Of a stretch of 64,000 bases of DNA, positions 47,114 through 54,100 are shown one piece after another (positions within the stretch are counted from its first letter, which is position 1; each line of letters begins with the position of its first letter). The notes below the pieces were generated by a model. That model was not told the DNA's origin. It made no database searches and saw nothing but the letters and a program-made list of their open reading frames with translations. The translations under genes and the position numbers were made by a program. The DNA is from Prorocentrum cordatum. Its lineage: Eukaryota; Sar; Dinophyceae; Prorocentrales; Prorocentraceae. The DNA lies in contig CAUYUJ010016283.1 of the NCBI GenBank assembly GCA_963575745.1, forward strand, positions 166,001 through 230,000, given 5' to 3'.

Positions 47114-49864
47114 CAATAACTTTCCAACTGTGGTCCAACGTTTGGCCAAACACTATCCTGGCGAAAGGCCCAACCAGGGGTGTGCCGAAATGAGCGGGGG
47201 GACGCATGCGGACCCTGCAATTGGGGCGTTCGGTGGAGCTCCCTATGGGGACGATCCTCGTCAGAGGTGCGCCGAAATGGGCGGGAGGACGCATGAGGAC
47301 CCTGCCACTGGGGCCTTCGGTAGAGCTCCCGATGGGGCCACGATCCCCGTGAGGGGTGTGCCGAAATGAGCGGGGGGACGCATGCGGACCCTGCCATCGG
47401 GGCGTTCGGAGGAGCTCCCTCTCGGGCGACGGGACTGAGGCCTTCGGTGGAGCTCCCTATGGGGCCACGATCCCCGTGAGGGGCGTGCCGCAATGGGACC
47501 CACGGGCGCCCGTGGCGTTGCAGAGCCAGTCTGCCGATTTCGGGCCTGGCCGCAGGAGCAGCGGCCCGCAGTGCTCGTGCCCAATCGGTCGCGGTCGGTG
47601 GCAATGGAACTGTCCAGCAGTGGTCATGGTCGCGGTGATGTGCTGGGATGTACGGCAGGGGGGATACGAAAAGGGGGGGGATACGCTCGCATACGCGGGG
47701 TCTTCAAGCCGCCTCAGGGCGCCGGGAAGCGGCTACACATCAAGGACACGCGCCCGGCTACGGCACCGAAACCGACTCCAGAAAGCAGATCACGTACCCC
47801 TCACCCCTTCCCAGTCCCCCCCCCCTTTTTCCGAGCCCACTGCCCCCCCTCCACCATCTCCGCATCGGGTGTACCCCCGACCACCCACGCGGAAGACTTA
47901 CTGTGGAGACAGACGGGTGGGGGTCATATCTGTCGGACCTGGTTCGAAGACGACGCGGCCAGTCCAGCAACGAAACGGGGGGGCGATCGCGGGTTGTGGT
48001 TCTCAAAGGACCTGTCGAGCTGCCATCACGCGTCCAGAAGGTGCTGGAAAAACCACCGTCCTGCATTCCCTTTTGCTTATCCGCCATCCGTTGCCGTCTC
48101 CCGAACGATGGTGCCCGGTCCTCCAGCTTCTCGATCGTCGTGTCGATCTCCTTGTAACGCTCCCGCAACGTCGGCAAATCCTGCACGAACCGTCACGGAG
48201 GCAAGGGCGGGCAAGAAGTGCAGAATCTTGGCAGGAGGTTTGGCGGCCCCATTCCCCTACTCAGCGGGGCCCAACTCGGGGATACATGGTGGGGGGTCAT
48301 CCATGCTCGATGGTGGTAAGCTCTGGAAGTTTTCCTCGAATCTGTGATGTGGAACGTATCACAATGATATGGACATGGACGCATGACAGGACACGGGACA
48401 AGAAGGGACGGTGCAACAACGATTGTTGTCCAAAATCGACAGCGGTCGTTGTCGGACAGGCACCTTTTGACCCAAATAAGCGGCGTCCACGGCGGCACCG
48501 ACAGCGATACTTCTTCAAGATAAACAGAAACCGCTGTGAGCCGTTCGTCCCCATTATTCCATTCCCCATGTCGATCGCACCAACCATAGGCGCGCAAAGT
48601 TTCAGACACCTGTCCAGCAGCCAGACGTCATTATCGAAAGTGGGGCCATGGGTCTCCAACGTTTGGGTCGACTTCCGGGTCTGAAGGTCTAGACCTCCGC
48701 CCGTAGTTCCAAATTGCATCTGCCAAGCCGGAAATTTGAACAGAAGCGTCAAGTGAAACAGAGCAAGTCTTGAGCAATATGATCTAGCTTTTGCGCCGCG
48801 CGACTTGAAACCATGGCATATTTGCAAACGCGCGGATGGCTGCGTTGTCTCCGTGGCCATGCTCCAGTTTACAATTTCGACCACTATTGAAATATCGTCC
48901 ATGTAGTGCTGAGCACTTGTTTGGGAGCGCTTCCGAATGATAATACATGTTTATGGGGTGACCACGCCTTCACGCTTCGCGCATCCCCACCAGCTCATCC
49001 AAATCCAATCAAAAAGCGAGTTGCACGGACCATATATGTGTAACAGAATGCAGTCACACCGCGGGATCATTCTTGACGCGTTTTGCGGCTAAGCCCTCTT
49101 GAAGCCAAGTCGAAAACTCGTGAGCCCTCGTTGGGCCCTCTTGCGGCCCTCGTGGGTTGTCTTGGGGCCCTCGTAGTGGCCTCGAAGGGTTTCTTCGGGG
49201 CATCTGGGAGGCCGTCATTCAGAGAGGGACGGGGGACCAAGTACACTCCCCCCTCGGAAGCTGAAGAACGGTGCCTTGGGGCCCAAATGGGTCGTTCCTG
49301 GGGCGATCTTGGGTGTTTGCGGGGCCGTGTTGGCCCTATGCTTGGCTCGCTGAAGCCATATCGGAACCTTCTTGAAACCTCAAAAACCAATCGGCAGCAA
49401 AATTGCGAGAAGAGTCTCGTGCCGAAGATTGGCCCGAGCCTTCCAGAAGGCACCCGCCGGCGCGCGCCTCGAGAAGGTCAGAGCCTTGGCCGCAGAGCGA
49501 GCATGCGGCCCCCCGGTGCGCCTCGCCAAGGGCCCGATCCCGCATGCGGAGGCCACTCCCACACCGCACACTCGGCCTGGACGCCTCCAGGGCCGCCGCC
49601 CTTTGGCACGCCAGCGTTCTGCAGAAGGAGGAGCCAACGCCACAGGATGGCTGTGAAGATCCAAGCCGCTTTCCCTCAGAGGGGGACCCCTTCCCCTCGT
49701 GGCGACCACCGCAGTGAACCTGGCCTGAGGGATGGCAGCAGCTGGCGGCAGCAACAGGCCTCGAAGGTCGTCGCGATGACCCTGCCCACGTGCCCCAGCC
49801 CGGTCCGGTGCCTGGCCAACCGCAACGAGAACGTGAGGTTGGCGTCCCCGAAGACCGCTGCGTC
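14941..49864 (-). CDS. BMT5-like Rossmann-fold methyltransferase, multi-exon gene (11 exons recognised, both ends incomplete)
   Basis: Joined exons: 49864-49760, 48180-48115, 46358-46281, 40830-40771, 40039-40005, 39737-39636, 34830-34785, 29882-29828, 27824-27754, 16886-16851, 15025-14941. They total 739 nt, about 246 codons, with no internal stop and consistent phase at every junction except exon 3 to 4, where the donor is unsure. The product carries the ordered motifs of the BMT5-like family (yeast Bmt5 makes m3U in 25S rRNA): the [12 protein letters not shown]-binding loop, [22 protein letters not shown], then KPGGFVKV. The C-terminal half ([58 protein letters not shown]) looks like a dinoflagellate-type extension; I recall such paralogues but cannot check. 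Substrate is unknown, and rRNA methylation is inferred from the family only. Every acceptor is AG|G; donors are mostly GC, some GT. The start codon exon (right of 49864) and the final exon (left of 14941) were not found. Confidence 0.8.
15626..15650. repeat. Perfect short hairpin
   Basis: CCCTGGCGCGC-TCC-GCGCGCCAGGG, 11-bp arms with a 3-nt loop. Confidence 0.8.
15953..16069. repeat. Imperfect inverted repeat, about 47-bp arms
   Basis: 15953-15999 pairs with 16023-16069; the core CTCGGCAGGCG-TGGATA is shared. The spacer is 23 bp. Possibly a small fold-back element. Confidence 0.55.
16851..16886 (-). CDS. Methyltransferase exon 10: [12 protein letters not shown]
   Basis: 36 nt after a good acceptor (TCTCTAACAG|GCC). 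It encodes [12 protein letters not shown] and is followed by the GC donor GCAGGG. If the donor is not used, the frame stays open to a TAA at 16806-16808 and would be a terminal exon. The good join to exon 11 (APT + GGELPKQPV) favours splicing. Confidence 0.7.
17820..18720. repeat. Dispersed ATCTGGAGCATGCGCG units and TGGCGCACC minisatellite
   Basis: Units with ATCTGGAGCATGCGCGGG, GGCATATTGCCTGC and CATCCCTGTCAAAA occur near 17.85, 18.40-18.55 and 18.56-18.70 kb. 18115-18240 is a CACCTGGCACGC-type minisatellite. Confidence 0.55.
18735..18990. repeat. TGGCGCACC-type minisatellite
   Basis: About 9-bp imperfect units (TGGCGCACC, TGGCACGC). A related stretch lies at 26045-26165. Confidence 0.7.
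19184..20345. repeat. CCAAGACGGCC minisatellite in a higher-order repeat of about 370 bp
   Basis: Three blocks, each carrying the non-repetitive marker CCCTTCGTAAAACGT and TTCGCCTT...GGGCTTGCCGATGCTCC (19270-19345, 19650-19725, 20015-20090) between minisatellite stretches. Confidence 0.75.
20832..20970. repeat. Dispersed ATCTGGAGCATGCGCG repeat unit
   Basis: Contains ATCTGGAGCATGCGCGGGCG and GACACGGACGGCGGG as in the copies at 18.5 and 22.9 kb. Confidence 0.6.
21294..21790 (-). other. Coding-like minus-strand stretch, unassigned
   Basis: One frame (about 21780-21499) reads [20 protein letters not shown] and [20 protein letters not shown]. The overlapping next frame (21587-21294) reads [20 protein letters not shown] and [19 protein letters not shown]. 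They look like two parts of one protein with a frameshift or splice near 21530. Family not recognised. Confidence 0.3.
21755..22040. repeat. Partial tandem duplication (about 187 bp apart)
   Basis: AGGGCGACCGCCAGCTCGAG with flanks (21795) recurs as AGGACGACCGCCAGCTCGAG near 21970. Confidence 0.6.
22048..22745. repeat. 100-bp satellite, seven copies
   Basis: The unit contains GTGCCTCACTCCGCTGGACC, CTCGAAAGTGGCGACAGTTT and GATGGCGAGGTCTAATCTGA. The seven copies are near identical apart from C-tract length and one 15-bp deletion in copy 2. Confidence 0.95.
22753..22785. repeat. GGAA microsatellite
   Basis: About seven AAGG units. Confidence 0.9.
22845..22900. repeat. 56-nt poly(A) tract
   Basis: An uninterrupted run of 56 A on the plus strand between GGGGGGGAG and CCTGCGATTCG. 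Confidence 0.95.
22905..23180. repeat. Dispersed repeat units (GCGCCCCGCGACCAC and ATCATCCCTGTCA)
   Basis: Two consecutive units related to those at 17.8-18.7 and 20.8 kb, ending with GAATCTGGAGCACGCGCGGG. Confidence 0.6.
23336..23523. repeat. 54-bp tandem repeat, left flank of calmodulin retrocopy
   Basis: Three and a half units around ATTGCGCCATAGGTTGCGCC with AAATAAAACGGCC spacers. The last unit breaks off at AACGGCCGCCTAAATTGC (23506-23523), where calmodulin-derived sequence begins. Confidence 0.8.
24062..25614 (-). other. Intron-like insertion in calmodulin, with a 17-bp direct repeat at its edges
   Basis: The interruption is bracketed by CGCCATCGTTATCGAAC (24046-24062) and CGCCATCATTATCGAAC (25615-25631, plus strand), 16/17 identical. 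Both encode FDNDG, so removing one copy plus the insert restores the calmodulin frame exactly. No terminal inverted repeat or clear GT/AG pair at the repeat edges was seen. Such repeats at intron ends are a known property of dinoflagellate and introner-type introns. Inside are coding-like minus-strand pieces (see 24300-25132). Confidence 0.7.
24300..25132 (-). pseudogene. Unassigned coding-like fragment inside the calmodulin insertion
   Basis: Three minus-strand frames read in sequence like one protein broken by frameshifts or introns: [20 protein letters not shown] near 25050-25000, then [20 protein letters not shown] and [17 protein letters not shown] around 24900-24720, then [20 protein letters not shown] and [18 protein letters not shown] near 24620-24490. 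The composition looks coding, not repeat-like. I do not recognise the family. It may be cargo of the inserted element or older gene debris. Confidence 0.3.
25752..25772 (-). other. Relict dinoflagellate spliced leader
   Basis: The minus strand starts CCGGAGCCATTG and ends TTGCTCAAG, matching 18 of 21 bases of the conserved dinoflagellate SL. It ends 64 nt before the calmodulin ATG, in the correct orientation. It includes the first CCG-AG bases, as expected for a once-recycled mRNA. Confidence 0.85.
25779..25850. repeat. Same 54-bp repeat, right flank of calmodulin retrocopy
   Basis: AACGGCCGCCTAGCAATTGC followed by GCCATAGGTTGCGCCCTC matches the left array. It starts 6 bp beyond the relict spliced leader. 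Confidence 0.8.
26300..26720. repeat. CCAAGACGGCC minisatellite, array 3
   Basis: Degenerate units (CTCAAGATGGCT, CCCAAGAGGCC). Confidence 0.7.
26737..27023. repeat. CCT microsatellite region
   Basis: Long CCT runs (26737-26926 and 26983-27023). The Pro- and Arg-rich frames over it are by-products. Confidence 0.9.
27754..27824 (-). CDS. Methyltransferase exon 9: [20 protein letters not shown]
   Basis: 71 nt between GCCAG|GGGAC and GAG|GCGCC. With the G of exon 8 it reads [20 protein letters not shown] then QRAE. The GC donor opens the longest intron (10.9 kb), which contains the calmodulin retrocopy. Confidence 0.8.
27825..29827 (-). other. Methyltransferase intron 8 (2.0 kb, GC-AG)
   Basis: Contains two pieces of a dispersed repeat (28128-28200 and 29115-29170). 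Otherwise no recognisable feature. Confidence 0.7.
29828..29882 (-). CDS. Methyltransferase exon 8: [18 protein letters not shown]
   Basis: 55 nt between GGGGAG|GTC and TACG|GC. It encodes [18 protein letters not shown] plus one base. The GC donor is in phase 1. Confidence 0.8.
29992..30034 (+). repeat. 43-bp direct repeat, left copy
   Basis: CAATAAGAGGGCTCTTCCTC... to GATGCTGTCGC; 42/43 identical to 31044-31086. Confidence 0.9.
30225..30860. repeat. CCAAGACGGCC minisatellite, array 4
   Basis: Lies between the two 43-bp direct repeats and carries a GATTTTCATTGTTTTTTC spacer near 30430. Confidence 0.75.
31044..31086 (+). repeat. 43-bp direct repeat, right copy
   Basis: Second copy, 1052 bp to the right of the first, one mismatch. 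Confidence 0.9.
31412..31509. repeat. CAA microsatellite
   Basis: About 30 CAA units with a few CAG and CAC variants. Confidence 0.95.
32271..32321. repeat. CAA microsatellite
   Basis: 17 pure CAA units. Confidence 0.95.
33565..34012. repeat. Long CAT/ATC microsatellite
   Basis: About 450 bp of CAT with CAC, CAG and CCT variants. It yields a poly-Asp frame on the minus strand and poly-Ile/Met/His frames elsewhere. Confidence 0.95.
34120..34245. repeat. CA microsatellite
   Basis: ACACAC tracts with GC interruptions. A second tract lies at 34455-34520. Confidence 0.9.
34785..34830 (-). CDS. Methyltransferase exon 7: [15 protein letters not shown]
   Basis: 46 nt between TGGAG|GTAC and CAC|GTC. 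The first G completes the Arg codon left by exon 6, giving [18 protein letters not shown]. The GT donor is at 34783-34784. Confidence 0.8.
35345..35545. repeat. GTT microsatellite
   Basis: TGTTGTTG and GTTTGTTTG units. Confidence 0.85.
35640..35965. repeat. CAGCA pentamer repeat with a CCT tract
   Basis: AGCACAGCAC units (35640-35660 and 35750-35965) interrupted by a 73-bp CCT tract (35671-35743). Confidence 0.9.
35972..37558. repeat. 79-bp satellite, about 20 copies
   Basis: The unit contains GGTGCGCAGGGGGTGGTCTC, CCTATGCGCGCCTCTCGTCC and AGGGCACAGCAGGCGTGGCA. The period is 79 bp; since 79 is not a multiple of 3 and the unit lacks stops, long open frames appear on both strands. Confidence 0.95.
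37680..37905. repeat. CGACCCACCCG minisatellite
   Basis: About twenty 10-11 bp units of GCGACCCACC. Confidence 0.95.
38235..38560. repeat. CCAAGACGGCC-type minisatellite, degenerate
   Basis: Scattered CCAAGACGACC and CTCAAGAGGCACC units. Confidence 0.45.
39636..39737 (-). CDS. Methyltransferase exon 6: HENLMRLFF and KPGGFVKV
   Basis: 102 nt between GGCAG|GCAC and GTGCG|GTGCCC. It encodes [20 protein letters not shown] then [13 protein letters not shown]. This is the family helix N-x-L-x-x-x-FF followed by the K/R-P-G-G turn and the next beta strand. The donor is GT in phase 2. Confidence 0.85.
39738..40004 (-). other. Methyltransferase intron 5 (267 nt, GC-AG)
   Basis: Shortest intron seen. 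No repeat or other feature recognised. Confidence 0.65.
40005..40039 (-). CDS. Methyltransferase exon 5: [11 protein letters not shown] micro-exon
   Basis: A 35-nt micro-exon between GCCAG|GGG and AG|GC. It encodes [11 protein letters not shown] plus two bases that join the G of the next exon to make AGG (Arg). It supplies the linker between NFPHSGAIQ and [10 protein letters not shown]. The reading frame across exons 4, 5 and 6 fits without adjustment. Confidence 0.75.
40040..40770 (-). other. Methyltransferase intron 4 (731 nt, GT-AG)
   Basis: Unique-looking sequence with nothing recognised. Confidence 0.65.
40771..40830 (-). CDS. Methyltransferase exon 4: NFPHSG motif
   Basis: 20 codons, [20 protein letters not shown], from GATAG|GAT to CAG|GTCAGG (canonical GT donor). 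NFPH is the most diagnostic motif of the BMT5-like domain. A later acceptor (GGAG|AGC) would drop three residues. Confidence 0.8.
40938..41475. repeat. AGGAGGCCCC repeats with GTGTTCGGGGAGCGC spacers
   Basis: AGGAGGCCCC units with four spacers containing TGTTCGGGGAGCGC. 41388-41475 adds a duplicated GGGGCTCGAAC-CTTTACG segment. Confidence 0.6.
42425..44160. repeat. 64-bp satellite, about 27 copies
   Basis: The unit contains GTTTCGCCTGAGACATCCTC, GCAACTCTGAGCTCCGAGAT and GCCGCGCGCGAGGTGGTCC. With a 64-bp period the same peptide blocks rotate through three frames ([33 protein letters not shown]), so the frames are not genes. Confidence 0.95.
45639..45786. repeat. Perfect 148-bp copy of part of the 64-bp satellite
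   Basis: Identical base for base to 42755-42902, 2884 bp away, and bordered by unrelated sequence on both sides. Confidence 0.95.
46281..46358 (-). CDS. Methyltransferase exon 3: HGVDCTR motif
   Basis: Encodes [18 protein letters not shown] then TRLKDEL. HGVDxT is a signature of the BMT5-like family. The acceptor could be CTGAG|GCT (used here) or GGAG|GTG 15 nt downstream, because both are AG|G and in frame. The 3' end is uncertain: AGT|GC at 46281 keeps phase 0, while a GA donor a few codons earlier is also possible. Confidence 0.7.
47057..47111. repeat. CA microsatellite
   Basis: 27 CA units with one TA. Confidence 0.95.
47172..47490. repeat. 90-bp tandem repeat, about 3.5 copies
   Basis: The unit contains GTGCCGAAATGAGCGGGGGG, ACGCATGCGGACCCTGC and GGAGCTCCCTATGGGG. 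Confidence 0.9.
48115..48180 (-). CDS. Methyltransferase exon 2: helix [17 protein letters not shown]
   Basis: 22 codons, phase 0 to 0, between GTGCAG|GAT and CGG|GC. It encodes the amphipathic helix that follows the first beta strand in BMT5-like proteins, starting [13 protein letters not shown]. The GC donor is at 48113-48114. Confidence 0.75.
48416..48530. repeat. Dispersed repeat (CACCGACAGCGA family)
   Basis: Shares ATTGTTGTCC, GACAGCGG and GGCACCGACAGCGA with copies at 2.1 and 55.9 kb. Confidence 0.5.
49085..49390. repeat. Inverted stretch of the CCAAGACGGCC minisatellite
   Basis: CTTGGGGCCCTCG and CCTCTTGCGGCCCTCG units are the reverse complement of the arrays at 8.6, 19.2, 26.3 and 30.2 kb. 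Confidence 0.6.
49760..49864 (-). CDS. Methyltransferase exon 1 of those recognised: SAM-binding GDANLTFSL
   Basis: 35 codons, phase 0 to 0. The acceptor is CCCCAG|GAC. The peptide runs from [10 protein letters not shown] to GRVIATTFE. GDxNLTFS is the family's glycine-rich SAM loop and VIATTFE is the following beta strand. The exon ends in GAG and is followed by a GC donor (49758-49759). A short in-frame extension upstream (QAAWPQ) is open, so the exon could begin slightly earlier. Confidence 0.75.
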
Positions 49865-51180
49865 CTGGGGCCAGGCGGCTTGACCACTGCATGGCGGCGC
49901 GAACAGAGGTCAGGAAACAACTCCTGGGAGGTATCCGTGAGAACAAGTGGAAGCTAGTATACCCGATTGTGAGAGCACCGATTGGGAAAATACGGCCACA
50001 TGCGGGAGCATCCTCAGCCAGACTATGCCGGATTGGGCTGGATGACGCAGGATTAGGCCAGATCCCACATCGCGAGGGGTGTCGACCCCATATTTACCAG
50101 CACCGATGCTGAATTCAACCTCCCAGACTTGCAACCGAGCAAGGGGGGGTGGCGTGCGAGGGGCGGCCTTCCAAGAAGACGGAAGGCGGGCTTCCGAAAG
50201 GGCATGGGCTTTCTCAGAAGGGCCAGGAGGCCTACAGGAAGGCTTCTTAAAAGCGTCTGGGCAGTTCTACGAAGGCCCCTGCTCTCTCAGAAGACACCAC
50301 CACTGACGCCACCCAAACGTGAGGACCACCAAACGCAGGTACCCGCGCGGCCCTGAGGATGGGGCAGGGAGCAGCTGGCAGAAAACTATGAGTGGCCGAG
50401 CCCTGCCGGCGGCTACGAAGCGCACGAGCATATGCGGAAGTCGTGTGACTCCAGCGGGCATGGAAGACTGACTCTGGGGAAGAGGTCTGACCTCTGAGCG
50501 GCTGCCGAGAAAGAGGCGGTGTGAACCCTGGATTCGGAAGATAACGCCATGCTGGGATCAACGTGTTCCGTAACTTGGCTGGGGAATCAGACATTAGAGA
50601 TGCACGCGCGGATTATCAAGTCCTGGTCCTCGAGGGCAGATACAAGGAGGTCGGTCTCTCGCTAAAGAGCCTGCGCTACGCCCGCCACCCGCCTCGCATC
50701 CAGAGCCTTCCCTTCCCTGCGATCTCGCACTTCTTCGATGTTTTTTCCAATGTCATCCCCTACCATGAGCTCGCCCACTCTCGGCGCAACCACTACTCGA
50801 ATTGCCGTGGCTTCCCCCGCCTCGGCAGGCCCAACATTTAAAGCGGGCGCTGCACTGGTCACTTGCCAGTGCAAGACTCGCGGATCCTTACGGGCGGCCG
50901 AAGAACGAATTGGCGCAATTACAATGGGCTCCAAACGTTTCTACAGTGCACTAAACGCGCAAGGACAAACACGTATTTCTGCTTCCCTAAAATCAAGCGC
51001 ACCCCAATGCGACGAGCAATGGTGGCACTGAAATGCGCCAAGCGAACCCGGAGCCACGCAAAAATCAACTTGCAATACGCGAGCCCGCAAGCGAAACCAG
51101 GGCTTGCGTAGCCAAACGGCGCGGTGCCATAATGAGGAGGAAGCCGAGGAAGGAGGAACAGCGGAAGCGGAGTAGACTAG
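49865..51180. other. No feature recognised
   Basis: Expected to hold the missing upstream exon(s) of the methyltransferase, but no convincing start exon was seen. Confidence 0.3.
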
Positions 51181-51182
51181 AG

Positions 51183-54100
51183 TCAGACACAATCCAAAAG
51201 CTCGCGTGCGCGTAAACCGGCATGGGTGAGCGGCTCGCGCCGACTCCAACATCCAACGGCGGGCAACTGCCAAAGGGCAATTGTCCGGGCCAGGGGCGTC
51301 TTCTCCGCGTCGCGATCGACGCTGGCGGCCTTCTCCGGGGGCGAAACGAAGGCGCTGGAACTGAAGTCAAGGTAAACGGCTCGGAAGTTGGCGGGGGCGT
51401 CGTCGCTGCAGATCAAATTTAAAGCCTTCGCACAGGACGTCCGCCGCAATGTCCGTCCGCCGCATTGCCCCCCGGGCACCGACAGGCCGCATGAGGGGCG
51501 CAGCCTGAACCCGAAGCAAAGATTGCGGAGGCACGGCGACGTGGAGGCGGCGCCTGCAGAACCGGATCCGATGAACAGCTTCACGCCCGAAGCTCTGCTC
51601 TTCCCCGTGGGCCGCGCCGTCGCCCACCCCCTGCCGCAGCAGCTCAACGTCGACGCCGCTGCCTTCGAACGCGCCCGCCCCCCTCGCCCCCCCAACTCGG
51701 CGGTCGCAGGTATCGCGAATGCCGCGCCCCTTCCCTCGCAGAAGTCGGAGGAGCATATCCGTCGCGTTTTTCTTGCGCCTCCTCGCGGCGAGTCCCCACC
51801 TTCCCCTGAGGCCCCCGCTGCTTTCCCCAGCTAGCCCAAGGCATGTGCGCGGGCTTATTCCACTGCGCGGTCGCGGATCGGCAGCAAGAAACGGGTCGCG
51901 CAGCAGGCGGCAACGCGCGGTTGGCCCGAAAACTCCAGGAGCGCCGGGTAGCAAGGCGCGCGCGTAGTGAGGGCCCCCATGGAACTGGTCTCGGGCGCCC
52001 TGAGAATACGAACGCGTCGCGTCCCCCAAACGGCCCTCTCGGGCTCGCGCCTCGAGAGATTGCCCAGGGCCGCGATCGAGCTGAGCCTGCGACCCTCGTG
52101 GCTCGAGTAGGCAGCTGGATCTTGCGAAGACCTGTTGCCCATGGACTCTCTCGAAAAATGATGGTGCCGCAGCAGCGCCAGCCTGCCGAAATCTTCGCGG
52201 CGCATCAGCACCGCCCATGAGCATGAGGCGCTCGTGCTCGAGAAGACGATGCGAAAGACGTCGGTGAACCGACGCAGCGCGGAGATCATATACATGTGGA
52301 ACCCATTCCGGACCCTGTCCAACTGCTCCGCGACGCGCTGGTTGCAGAACGCGCAATCAGGCCTAGACCGGGCTGAGCCCGAAGCGAAGGTTGTCATCCC
52401 AGCCAGTGGAATTTGAAATTAAAACCGGATGCGAAATCGAAATGCCACTCTTCGCCGCGAGCCCAGCGACCCGAAACAGCAGCCGTGGAACGCGATCGGC
52501 GGCCCACCTCGCCCAGCACCTTCTCGAAGCCGCCGCCCACAATTGCAAGCGCACTCGCAGGGCGGGCGATGTGCAGGTCGAGGCGTGACCACAATACCGC
52601 CCGCCCCTTGCATGTCCGCACCAGAATGGAAGTAACTGACAAACACGTCAAACACGTCCACGGCCCAACCGCGCCCTCGAAGGGCTAATTTACAAGCCCA
52701 GCCAGGCCATGCGACCCGCCACCGGACGCGCTGGAATCCCTGCAGGAGACCGTCTTCGCGACGAAGCCGACGCCAGCGTGCCTCGTCGCGGGCCCAGCAG
52801 ACCACCACGCCGTAGTGCCCGGAGGAGGCCCGGAAGCCTCGTGCTGGCCGGAGGCCCCGTGCGCCTCGGCGATCAAGATCGTGTCGCAGCGTTTGAGTTG
52901 CGAGTGGATGCATCTCGCCCCGGCGAAATGACGCCCCGCCCCCAACGCGAAAAGGCGCGGAATCTCCAGGCCACGACGAAACAATTCCCACGATGCTGCC
53001 AAGACCGGCGCAGCAGAGATGCACGGGGAGAGGCTGGCGCGGAGCGACCTGGCAGCAGCAGGCGATCGTGGCCGAGTAAAACCACTGCTCGTAGTAGCCA
53101 CTCTCTCATGTAGATGCCCCGCGCCGACTCCTGAGAGAGGACCTCCCGTTCTCCGCATCTGAATACCGGCGGCGGTGCAAGAAGACAAGCAGACTGACAT
53201 GATGAAAGTGAACAGGCAGTGGATAAAGCAGAACATGAAGTAACACATGAGTTCCTGCTGTTTGGATGACACACAGTGAATAAAGGTGAGAAACGACACG
53301 GCTTAAACAACCCGGCACCCGCCGAGGCCGGGCGGACTCGAATAGAGATATCGACGACCCGTCCGAAGGAACGGAATACGTATGCAGGGGGGCCCCGCGT
53401 ACGTATTCGCCCAGCTAATACACATGCAGCACAGTGAACCCTAACAGGGGGTCATAAAACTCAACAACGATTGGGTCCGCAGAGATAAGGCCCGCCAACG
53501 GTGGGACAAATAATGCAAACGACACGACCACAATCAACTAAGGCCTCATGCCTCCGAGTCCTGACGGATTGGTTTCGCGTTCCGTTCAGCGGTCTGACAT
53601 TCTAAACTGGACGGAGTCGCGTGCAGTTATGTGGCTTACTTCCGAGCTACCTCCTTCTCCTGTCTCCTCGCGTGCTCTTCCGCCCCTCACTCTGCGAGTT
53701 GTGCGCGGCACCCTTCGCGTCGTTCGAGACGACGAAGCCCTCGTTCCGAGACAGCCTTCCAACTCTCATCGCTTGCGCGATGTCGCGGCGGCGATCTTCG
53801 TGAGTCGCCGGGTTGTTCAGCAAATAGACCGAGATTTTCGGAACGGCCTAGATCATTCGTGCGCATTTAGGCGCTCGGCCAAATCAACCGCCTCACCAAC
53901 AACGGCAATCGGACAATACCTGAAAAGAGCCGAGAAGACGGAACAGCGCGACCCCCCAGAATTTCTAAACGATTCCGAACATCCGCCATCTCAGTCTTCA
54001 CAGGATCGATGGCCTCGGAAATCTCGCGGCGAAGGGTGTTCTCGGTCTCGTTAATCATCTGCCTGACCTCGCTCTTCGTAGCGAGATTCGCCATCCCGAT

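Larger units (their letters stand above)
46359..48114 (-). other. Methyltransferase intron 2 (1.76 kb, GC-AG)
   Basis: Holds an ATCGG-rich stretch (46380-46575), a CA tract (47057-47111) and a 90-bp tandem repeat (47172-47490). The plus-strand open frame crossing it is treated as spurious. Confidence 0.65.
48181..49759 (-). other. Methyltransferase intron 1 (1.58 kb, GC-AG)
   Basis: Contains a dispersed-repeat copy (48416-48530) and an inverted stretch of the CCAAGACGGCC minisatellite (49085-49390). 48.53-49.08 kb shows nothing recognised. Confidence 0.65.

Noticed and set aside
47356-48684. 442-codon plus-strand ORF
   Set aside because: Overlaps the 90-bp repeat, intron 2 and exon 2 of the methyltransferase on the opposite strand; no recognisable domain.
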